From positions 1 through 12,604 of the forward strand of contig JAJZPK010000056.1 of assembly GCA_021811205.1 (NCBI GenBank): a DNA stretch of 12,604 nucleotides, given 5' to 3'. Below are positions 1 to 5,873 of the stretch, piece by piece (the first letter of the stretch is position 1; every line of letters begins with the position of its first letter). The notes beneath the pieces are model-generated. The model saw nothing but the letters and a program-made list of their open reading frames with translations, was not told the DNA's origin and searched no databases. The stretch is from Pseudomonadota bacterium. Lineage in GTDB: Bacteria > Pseudomonadota > Gammaproteobacteria > Burkholderiales > JABEVD01. The position numbers were made by a program, and so were the translations under genes.

Positions 1-1
1 A

Positions 2-229
2 AGGCTGTCCCTGCTTGCCCACGACCAGGGGGCATTCAGGCAGGACCTTAAAATGGCGCAGCAGTGGATAAGACAGTATTTCGATACCTCGTCCCCGGAT
101 GCCAAGGAATCGCTTGCCACCTTGCACCAGATCTACGGCAGCGAGATCGCCATAGACAGGATGGATATCAATGACAGTCTGAATGCCATTCACGACTTCA
201 GGGCATCCGGGGAGTGGACGGTCAAATGA
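2..229 (+). CDS. hemX: HemX-like protein (uroporphyrinogen-III C-methyltransferase-like), C-terminal part
   Basis: Only the last 75 codons lie in the window; the reading frame is open from base 2 to a TGA at 227-229. The visible peptide begins RLSLLAHDQGAF and contains an alternating helical pattern (QQWIRQYFD, then SLATLHQIY). This resembles the C-terminal region of HemX, the single-pass membrane protein encoded beside hemC/hemD and hemY in beta- and gammaproteobacteria. HemX is often labelled a uroporphyrinogen-III methyltransferase, but that activity is doubtful for the family and its real role is unclear. The stop codon overlaps the hemY start (ATGA), which strongly supports the assignment because hemX-hemY is a conserved pair. 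The missing 5' part should hold the membrane anchor and coiled coil. The fragment alone would be hard to name; the neighbour carries much of the weight. Confidence 0.82.
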   Translation, partial: RLSLLAHDQGAFRQDLKMAQQWIRQYFDTSSPDAKESLATLHQIYGSEIAIDRMDINDSLNAIHDFRASGEWTVK

Positions 230-1410
230 AGGCGATGCTGTGGATACTCGCCATCTTCGCAGCCGCGGTCGGCCTCACCCTTGCCGCCAAACCCAATGAG
301 GGCTATCTGCTTGCAGTCTATCCGCCCTATCGCGTGGAACTGTCCTTCAATTTTTTCGTGGTGCTTGTGGTCGGCTTCGTTTTCCTGCTGTACGGCCTGA
401 TCAAGCTTGTGTCTTCCATGGTTTCATTGCCGGTCAAGGCGCGTGAATATCACCAGAAGCGCGCCCAGGAAAAGAACAGGGCGCTGATGCTGGATGCGCT
501 CGCCTCCTATTTCGAAGGGCGCTATGCGAAAGCGGAAAAGGCGGCGGCTCAGGCGTTGGCGGCCGGCGAGTCTCCAGGGATCAACGCAGTCGTGGCGGCA
601 AGATCGGCGCACGAATTGCGCGCCTACGACAGGCGGGACGGCTATCTGGCCGAGATCGATGCGCTCGACCCTGAAAGCTTGAAGCTCAAATGGATGACCG
701 ATGCGGAACTCTTGATCGGCGAGCGGCGCTATGCTGACGCGCTTTCCGTCCTGAAAAGGCTCAAGGAATCGGGGGGGCGCCAGCATACCGCCGCGCTCAG
801 GCTGGAGCTGAAAGCGCGCCAGCAGCTCAAGGACTGGGATGCAGTGCTCGATCTCGTCGCCCAGCTCGATACCCGGAACGCATTCGATGCAGCCTATTCC
901 GAGCAGATGAAGCGCCATGCCAGGATAGAGAAGCTGAAGAAGAAAGTATCGGAAGGGCGCGAAGGCTTTCTTTCCTACTGGCAGAAAATGCCGGAATCGG
1001 AAAGGAAGGATGCGAAGGTCGCTTCAGTTGCAGTCCAGAATTTCATTGCCTTGAACGAATGCGCCCTGGCCCAGAAAATCATAGAGGAAAGCCTGGAATC
1101 CCAGTGGAATTCGCATCTCGTCGCCCTTTATGCGGATTGTCCGGAACCTGATACGGTCAAGCGCATCGAGCGCGCAGAAGCATGGCTTGAAAAGCATGAC
1201 GACGATGCCGTTCTGCTGCTCACCCTGGGCAGGCTGTGCGTGCATCAGAAGCTGTGGGGAAAGGCGAAGAGCTACCTGGATGCGAGCCTCTCCGTGCATC
1301 CGAGCGCAGCCGCCCACCTCACTCTGGCGAGGCTTGCGGAAACGATGCAGGATCCTGATGCGGCAGATACCCATTACCGCCTCGCCCAGGAAATGATCCT
1401 GAGTGTCTAG
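226..1410 (+). CDS. hemY: HemY family membrane TPR protein
   Basis: The product has 394 residues, close to the usual HemY length. Two hydrophobic segments lie at about residues 3-21 and 42-64, separated by a short loop with YPPYRVELS, which is typical of the HemY N-terminal domain. The rest is alpha-helical with TPR-like pairs, for example around 93-112 (YFEGRYAKAEKAAAQALAAG), 160-180 and 330-380. HemY is an inner-membrane protein tied to heme synthesis by gene order. It is not the oxygen-dependent protoporphyrinogen oxidase of Bacillus that bears the same name, and its biochemical role is unsettled. I chose ATG 226 rather than the upstream in-frame GTG at 214: it gives the usual MKAMLWILA start, overlaps the hemX stop as ATGA, and leaves the GGGGAG at 209-214 as an upstream ribosome-binding site. 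The 3' end overlaps the next gene by 8 bases, so the three genes probably share a transcript. Confidence 0.9.
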   Translation: MKAMLWILAIFAAAVGLTLAAKPNEGYLLAVYPPYRVELSFNFFVVLVVGFVFLLYGLIKLVSSMVSLPVKAREYHQKRAQEKNRALMLDALASYFEGRYAKAEKAAAQALAAGESPGINAVVAARSAHELRAYDRRDGYLAEIDALDPESLKLKWMTDAELLIGERRYADALSVLKRLKESGGRQHTAALRLELKARQQLKDWDAVLDLVAQLDTRNAFDAAYSEQMKRHARIEKLKKKVSEGREGFLSYWQKMPESERKDAKVASVAVQNFIALNECALAQKIIEESLESQWNSHLVALYADCPEPDTVKRIERAEAWLEKHDDDAVLLLTLGRLCVHQKLWGKAKSYLDASLSVHPSAAAHLTLARLAETMQDPDAADTHYRLAQEMILSV

Positions 1411-2779
1411 CCTTCCTGAAAAATTCGTCTCCCGCCTGAAATCGGTCTTCCCTCCCGACCGATGCTATCTCGACGTCGTGGACTGCTATGCCTACGCGTA
1501 CGACAATTCGAGGAAGATCTTTCCGCCCGAAGCCGTCGTTTTTCCGCTCGACGCAGGGGAAGTACGCGAACTGATATTGCTTGCCAACGAATACCTCGTT
1601 CCCGTGACGCCCAGGGGCAGAGGAACGGGAACGGCGGGCGGCAGCATTCCTGAACGGGGAGGCGTTGCGCTGTCCCTGGAGCGCATGAAGCGCATTGTGC
1701 AGATCGACGGACAGAACCGGGTGATCGTCGCCGAGCCCGGCGTGCTGAACAAGGAAATCCAGGATGCGGCAGGCGCGAGCGGCTTCTTCTGGCCGCCCGA
1801 CCCTTCGAGCTCGGCCTACTGCAGCATAGGGGGGAATCTCGCAACCTGCGCGGGCGGCCCGCATGCGGTGAAATACGGCACGACGCGCGATCACGTGCTG
1901 GGGCTCAAAGCCGTCACAGGGGCAGGGGAGGAAATCCGCACGGGATGCTACACGACCAAAGGGGTGGTGGGATATGATCTCACCCGGCTGATCATCGGTT
2001 CGGAAGGAACGCTTGCCGTGATCACCGAAGCGACCCTGAAGCTCACGCCCAAGCCGCAGGCAACAGGCGGCATCGCAGCCCATTACAGGGATGCGCAAAG
2101 CTGCGCCGATGCGATCGTCTCCATCATGGGGCAATCCGTCACGCCTTCTGCGCTCGAATTCCTCGATGAAGGCGCGCTGAATCTGATCCGTTCGCGCCAC
2201 CCGGGCATGCTGCCGGATGCCTCACGCGCGATGCTGATGATCGAAGTGGACGGCGCGCCTTCCGAAATATCGCAAGCCTGCGCGAGCATCCTGAACGTCC
2301 TTGATCATCCCGGGCTCATCGAGGCGATGCAGGTCGGGGATGCAAGTGCGCTCTGGTCGGCAAGGCGCGCGCTGTCCCCATTGTTGCGGGACATCGCGCC
2401 GAAGAAGATCAACGAAGATATCGTCGTGCCCGTATCCAGGCTTCCCGAGCTTCTTGCAGGGCTCGCCGATCTGAGCTCGAAATACGGTCTTGCCAACGTC
2501 AATTTCGGTCATGCGGGAAACGGCAACATCCACGTGAATCTGCTCGTCGATCCGGACGACGAAAGCGAAATGGGCCGGGCGGAGGAATGCCTGGATAAAA
2601 TATTCGATCTCGTGCTTTCCATGAACGGCACGCTTTCCGGGGAGCATGGCATCGGCCGCGAGAAGCGCCCCTTCGTTCCAAGGGAGATCGATGCGCCCAC
2701 GCTTGCCCTGATGAAAAAGATCAAGTCGGTGTTCGACCCGAAAGGGATACTCAATCCCGGGAAGCTTTTCCCCGAATAG
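1403..2779 (+). CDS. FAD-binding oxidase, GlcD / D-lactate dehydrogenase-like
   Basis: The 458-residue product belongs to the FAD-linked oxidase family with an N-terminal PCMH-type FAD-binding domain (about 40-215) and a C-terminal FAD-oxidase domain (about 220-456). Visible marks are PRGRGTGTAGG (70-80), the FAD-contact region PPDPSSSAYCSIGGNLAT (131-148), GSEGTLAVITEATL (199-212), the paired histidines of GHAGNGNIHVN (H370, H377) and the SGEHGIGREKRPF signature (E414, H415). Relatives oxidise 2-hydroxy acids such as glycolate or D-lactate and pass electrons to quinone or cytochrome; the actual substrate cannot be read from sequence. No GlcE or GlcF partner is present on the visible side, so a single-subunit enzyme is more likely than a glycolate oxidase complex. 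The GTG start at 1403 lies inside the hemY 3' end and has AGGAAA at 1388-1393 as ribosome-binding site. The 3' end overlaps the convergent SPOR gene by 29 bases. Confidence 0.88.
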   Translation: MSSLPEKFVSRLKSVFPPDRCYLDVVDCYAYAYDNSRKIFPPEAVVFPLDAGEVRELILLANEYLVPVTPRGRGTGTAGGSIPERGGVALSLERMKRIVQIDGQNRVIVAEPGVLNKEIQDAAGASGFFWPPDPSSSAYCSIGGNLATCAGGPHAVKYGTTRDHVLGLKAVTGAGEEIRTGCYTTKGVVGYDLTRLIIGSEGTLAVITEATLKLTPKPQATGGIAAHYRDAQSCADAIVSIMGQSVTPSALEFLDEGALNLIRSRHPGMLPDASRAMLMIEVDGAPSEISQACASILNVLDHPGLIEAMQVGDASALWSARRALSPLLRDIAPKKINEDIVVPVSRLPELLAGLADLSSKYGLANVNFGHAGNGNIHVNLLVDPDDESEMGRAEECLDKIFDLVLSMNGTLSGEHGIGREKRPFVPREIDAPTLALMKKIKSVFDPKGILNPGKLFPE

Positions 2780-3482
2780 AAGCGCAATCGACCTTTGAAA
2801 GCCGGGCCTTGGGAAATCCGGCCAGCTTCGATGATTCGTCTTCCCCGAGATTGCGGATCAGAAGCTCGATTTGGCCGCCGTCGCGCTTTCCGTACTTGAT
2901 GCCATGCAATCCCTTCTTGCCGAGCGCAGCCGCGTAATTTTTCGCTGCTGCAGCCGTATGGAAGATGCCCAGGGAAATCGCATACTGCCATTTTCCGGTT
3001 TCCTTCACGAGGAAGTGGTCCTTGATGCCCATCTCGTTGAGCTTCCTGATTCTGGACACTCCGTCTGCCCGCGATTTCGCAGGAGGCAGGTAAACCCAGA
3101 AGCCGAGGCCTGCCTTTGAAATGGGCAGTTCAACGACCTGTGCAGTCTTGGAGAGGGAGGAGATCTTGTTCTTCGCATCACCCGCATCCGTCGAGAAAGG
3201 GCCCCACTTGTAGCAGGCCAGCGCTTCAACCCGAGCGGGCGCTGGGGCAGGTTTCGATGCGGGTGCGGGGATCGAGGCAGGAGCCGGGCTCGATACGGGA
3301 GCCGGCATCGATGCGGGTGCAGGGGATGAGACCGGTACTTCGGGAAGCGGCTTGGCGATCTTGATCAGCTCGGGGTGGAGCTCCTGGCGCGTGAGCGGGT
3401 TTGTATGGGGTTTTCCTTCGAGCTGCTTCCATCCTGCGATGAGCAGGTTCCCGGCAAGCAAAAGGAAGAAAATCCATTTCAT
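2751..3482 (-). CDS. Membrane-anchored SPOR-domain protein
   Basis: The product has 243 residues. It starts MKWIFFLLLAGNLLIAGW, a single N-terminal hydrophobic anchor (about 3-18). A proline/alanine/serine linker follows (about 44-84), containing four hexapeptide units of the form PAP(A/V)Sx. A C-terminal globular region (about 88-203) includes GFWVYLPPAKSRADGVSRI (127-145) and WQYAISLGIFHTAAAAKNYA (165-184), the alternating strand-helix pattern of a SPOR domain. SPOR domains bind denuded peptidoglycan glycan strands, often at the division septum, so this is probably a periplasmic wall-binding protein on an inner-membrane stalk. It follows coaX by only 3 bases and is likely co-transcribed with rph-birA-coaX. 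A SPOR protein after birA-coaX is a familiar betaproteobacterial arrangement. The last ten or so codons run into the convergent oxidase gene. The SPOR call is good; the exact cell role is inference. Confidence 0.85.
   Translation of the reverse strand: MKWIFFLLLAGNLLIAGWKQLEGKPHTNPLTRQELHPELIKIAKPLPEVPVSSPAPASMPAPVSSPAPASIPAPASKPAPAPARVEALACYKWGPFSTDAGDAKNKISSLSKTAQVVELPISKAGLGFWVYLPPAKSRADGVSRIRKLNEMGIKDHFLVKETGKWQYAISLGIFHTAAAAKNYAAALGKKGLHGIKYGKRDGGQIELLIRNLGEDESSKLAGFPKARLSKVDCASIRGKASRD
3253..3342 (-). repeat. Imperfect 18-bp tandem repeat encoding Pro-Ala-Ser linker
   Basis: Five adjacent 18-base blocks lie at 3253-3270, 3271-3288, 3289-3306, 3307-3324 and the degenerate 3325-3342. They share a plus-strand pattern such as TTCGATGCGGGTGCGGGG and ATCGATGCGGGTGCAGGG. 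On the minus strand they encode the hexapeptide PAP(A/V)Sx repeated in the linker of the SPOR protein. The unit is exactly six codons, so changes in copy number would keep the frame. Confidence 0.8.
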
Positions 3483-3485
3483 GCG

Positions 3486-4178
3486 TCAATCTCCGGATAG
3501 CAGGACGAGACCTTCGAGGACGAGATTGTCGACCAGGATCGCCTTCATGTCGAGATGGGGGAGAATGGAATTGGCGTCGCCGCCGGTCAGGACGCACTGA
3601 TTGAAGCCGCTCATGCGCGAGACTTTCTCGATGGCACCACAAAGCGCAGCGATTGCGCCGACATGCATCGCATCACGGGTGTTTTTGGGCGGAAAGGAAA
3701 AACGCCCTTCGTCATTCTTCAGGACGGTCCTTTTCTCTATCGCGGTCTTCATGGCTGAAAATCCGGGCAGTATGAGTCCGCCTTCGAATAATCCATCCCT
3801 GTTCAGGATGTCTATGGTTGCGGCCGTGCCGCAGTCTGCGACCAGACCGCCTTCGGGAAGATGCGCCTTTGCAGCGATCAGGGCTGCCCATCTGTCGCTT
3901 CCCAGTTGGTCCGGTTTTTCGTAGCCGTTTTTGATTCCGCACTGGTTCGATTTCGATGCTATCCAGGAAAATTCGAGGTCTGGACGCAGGCTTTCGAGCG
4001 ATTGTTGCATGGCCAGTCCGGCAACGTTTGATCCGATCGCAGATTCGGCCTCGAGCAGCTTCCAGGCATCCCTGATTTCCCCGAGATCGGAATGAGTGCC
4101 ATTGACGAGCCAGCCGCCTTTGCCGAAAAGACCCCATTTGATCCTGCTGCTTCCGCAATCGATATAGAGCCGATTCAC
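3486..4178 (-). CDS. coaX: Type III pantothenate kinase
   Basis: The product has 230 residues, slightly short for the family (about 240-260). CoaX phosphorylates pantothenate with ATP in the first step of coenzyme A synthesis in the cytosol and, unlike CoaA, is not feedback-inhibited by CoA. The ASKHA-fold marks are visible in order: the phosphate motif IDCGSSRIKWGLF (6-18), GSDRWAALIAA (93-103) with the catalytic aspartate D95, ADCGTAATID (114-123), GGLILPGFSAM (133-143), NTRDAMHVGAI (166-176) and TGGDAN (198-203). The usual DxGN(T/S) motif reads DCGSS, so the conserved Asn is Ser10. The start is GTG, overlapping the birA stop as GTGA, with AGAGGA just upstream on the minus strand. The Bordetella homologue was first named Baf (Bvg accessory factor). 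Stand-alone activity is likely because all other motifs are intact. Confidence 0.93.
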   Translation of the reverse strand: MNRLYIDCGSSRIKWGLFGKGGWLVNGTHSDLGEIRDAWKLLEAESAIGSNVAGLAMQQSLESLRPDLEFSWIASKSNQCGIKNGYEKPDQLGSDRWAALIAAKAHLPEGGLVADCGTAATIDILNRDGLFEGGLILPGFSAMKTAIEKRTVLKNDEGRFSFPPKNTRDAMHVGAIAALCGAIEKVSRMSGFNQCVLTGGDANSILPHLDMKAILVDNLVLEGLVLLSGD

Positions 4179-5128
4179 TGCATTCCTCTTAGGCTGACTT
4201 CGCCCGATGCGAAGGCGATCGTGCCCTGATCCGAATCGATCAGGATTTCGCCCCTGTCGCTCACGCCGGCAACATGGCCTTCCTCTATCTTTCCTGAGGG
4301 GAGCTTCAGCCTGACGGGCTTGTTGTCATAGGCATTGAGGCGCAACCATTCTTCCTTGAACGGGGCGAACCCGCTTTTCTCGAACTGGCCGAGCACGTCG
4401 AAGAGCCTCGAGAGGACAGCATGGAATAGCCTGTTTCTGCCGGGATTTGCGACAGGCATGGAAGACAGGCCGATGACGGCCTGATCGATGTGCTGCTTTG
4501 TCTTTTCGGAAAGGCTGAAATTGATCCCGATCCCGATCACGGCGAGCGTGGGACCGAGCATGTCGCCCTTCACTTCGATCAGGATGCCGGCCAGCTTGTG
4601 AAAATTGTAGAGCACATCGTTGGGCCATTTGAGCCTGATGCCTTCGATTCCGCAGTCCATCATGGCGCGGGCGAGCGCGATTCCGACAGCGAGGCTGAGC
4701 CCAGAAAGGAAGCCTGCGCCGCGGTCGAATTTCCAGGCGAGCGAAAAGGTGAGCGATCCGCCCGGCTCCCCGAGCCACGATCTGCCCATTCTGCCTCGGC
4801 CCATGGATTGCATTTCGGCGGCGATGACCTTGCCGTGCGGGCCGTTGCGCCTCAAGAGCTCGGAATTTGTCGAGTCGATCGTGTCCACGATTTCGACGTC
4901 GAAAGCGCATGTGGACGGCAGGCTTTCCCGGTCCAGCCACTCCATGGGTTTTTCGAGGCGGTAGCCGCGGCCTTTCACCCTGGAAAGGTCGATTCCTGCA
5001 TCCTCGATGGATTTTGCAGCATTCCAGATGCTGGAACGGGATACGCCTAGGGCTTTCGCGATGTTCTCCCCGGAATGGAAACGGCCATCCGAGAGGATGC
5101 GCAGCATGGAAAAGGAAAGGGGGGTCAA
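4175..5128 (-). CDS. birA: Biotin-[acetyl-CoA-carboxylase] ligase / biotin operon repressor BirA
   Basis: BirA makes biotinyl-AMP from biotin and ATP and attaches biotin to the biotin carboxyl carrier protein of acetyl-CoA carboxylase. This 317-residue version carries the N-terminal winged helix-turn-helix (about 5-60; [20 protein letters not shown]), so it may also repress biotin genes, although none lie in the window. The ligase core shows GRGRMGRSW (110-118), the biotinyl-AMP-binding loop, then RLKWPNDV (165-172), the lysine of HKLAGILIE (K178) and GIGIN (199-203). The C-terminal SH3-like domain (about 270-315) contains [20 protein letters not shown]. The start chosen is TTG at 5128, overlapping the rph stop (TTGA); it gives [10 protein letters not shown], which matches the usual N-terminus. 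No good ribosome-binding site is seen, so translational coupling to rph is likely. ATG at 5107 would shorten the helix-turn-helix region by seven residues and is the alternative. Confidence 0.93.
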   Translation of the reverse strand: MTPLSFSMLRILSDGRFHSGENIAKALGVSRSSIWNAAKSIEDAGIDLSRVKGRGYRLEKPMEWLDRESLPSTCAFDVEIVDTIDSTNSELLRRNGPHGKVIAAEMQSMGRGRMGRSWLGEPGGSLTFSLAWKFDRGAGFLSGLSLAVGIALARAMMDCGIEGIRLKWPNDVLYNFHKLAGILIEVKGDMLGPTLAVIGIGINFSLSEKTKQHIDQAVIGLSSMPVANPGRNRLFHAVLSRLFDVLGQFEKSGFAPFKEEWLRLNAYDNKPVRLKLPSGKIEEGHVAGVSDRGEILIDSDQGTIAFASGEVSLRGMQ

Positions 5129-5841
5129 AGGCCCAGTGCCTGCTTCTGAAGCGCGATGATGCCCCTGATGCCGTTTTCGGCAAGGTCGATCATGCTGTCG
5201 AGCTCGCGTCTATGGAACGGGGCGCCTTCCGCGGTTCCCTGGATTTCGATGAGTCCCCCATTTTCGGTCATCACGACATTCATGTCGGTATCGCATTCGG
5301 AATCCTCGAGATAGTCGAGATCGAGCACAGGGGAGCCCTGGTAGATGCCGACCGAAGTCGCCGCGACGTAATCAAGGAGCGGGAATTCGGCGATCTTTCC
5401 CGATTTCACCAGACCGGTCAGGGCATCGTGAAGGGCGACGAATGCGCCGCTGATGCTGGCAGTCCGCGTTCCGCCATCCGCCTGGATGACATCGCAGTCG
5501 ATCTTGACAGTGCGCTCGCCAAGCTTTGCCAGGTCGAGAACGGCCCTGAGGCTCCTGCCGATCAGCCGCTGGATTTCCTGGGTCCTGCCCGATTGCTTGC
5601 CTGAAGCGGCCTCACGCTGCATGCGCGTGCCCGTCGAACGGGGCAGCATGCCGTATTCGGCGGTGAGCCAACCCTGGCTTTTTCCCTTCAGGAAGGAAGG
5701 AACCGATTCCTCGACGGAAGCGGTGCAGATGACGCGCGTGTCGCCGCATTCGATCAGGACCGAGCCTTCGGCATGCTTGACGTAGTTTCTGGTGATGCGA
5801 AGGGTGCGGATCTGGTCGAATTCTCTTTTGCTTGGGCGCAT
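5125..5841 (-). CDS. rph: Ribonuclease PH
   Basis: RNase PH is a phosphate-dependent 3'-5' exoribonuclease that trims tRNA 3' ends and takes part in rRNA decay, acting as a hexameric ring in the cytosol. The 238-residue product is full length for the family. Visible marks are the N-terminal [11 protein letters not shown], the tRNA-binding region [13 protein letters not shown] (65-77) and [17 protein letters not shown] (84-100), the phosphate site GGTRTAS (123-129, T125/R126), the acidic active-site strand [17 protein letters not shown] (D180, D186) and GTAEGAPF (202-209). The ATG start has AGGA on the minus strand seven bases upstream. It begins 24 bases after the stop of the c-di-GMP gene and ends in a 4-base overlap with birA. 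In many proteobacteria rph is followed by rdgB and hemW; here it is joined to birA instead. Confidence 0.96.
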   Translation of the reverse strand: MRPSKREFDQIRTLRITRNYVKHAEGSVLIECGDTRVICTASVEESVPSFLKGKSQGWLTAEYGMLPRSTGTRMQREAASGKQSGRTQEIQRLIGRSLRAVLDLAKLGERTVKIDCDVIQADGGTRTASISGAFVALHDALTGLVKSGKIAEFPLLDYVAATSVGIYQGSPVLDLDYLEDSECDTDMNVVMTENGGLIEIQGTAEGAPFHRRELDSMIDLAENGIRGIIALQKQALGL

Positions 5842-5864
5842 GATTTTGTCCTTGTTTTCGAATG

Positions 5865-5873
5865 ATTATATCA
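5865..5873 (-). promoter_or_regulatory. Candidate extended -10 promoter for rph operon
   Basis: On the minus strand the sequence reads TGATATAAT: a perfect TATAAT hexamer (5870-5865) preceded by TGn, the extended -10 form that can work without a good -35. No convincing -35 is seen 16-18 bases upstream. A start about seven bases downstream would leave a leader of roughly 17 nt holding the AGGA ribosome-binding site of rph. The TAA stop of the upstream c-di-GMP gene lies inside the hexamer. Seen by eye only. Confidence 0.5.

Noticed and set aside
1319..2200. Minus-strand open frame of 293 codons over hemY and the FAD oxidase
   Set aside because: It runs across two genes whose plus-strand products are clear family members; no motif or ribosome-binding site supports it.
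4867..5604. Plus-strand open frame of 245 codons over birA and rph
   Set aside because: It is antisense to two well-identified enzymes and its translation shows no family motifs.
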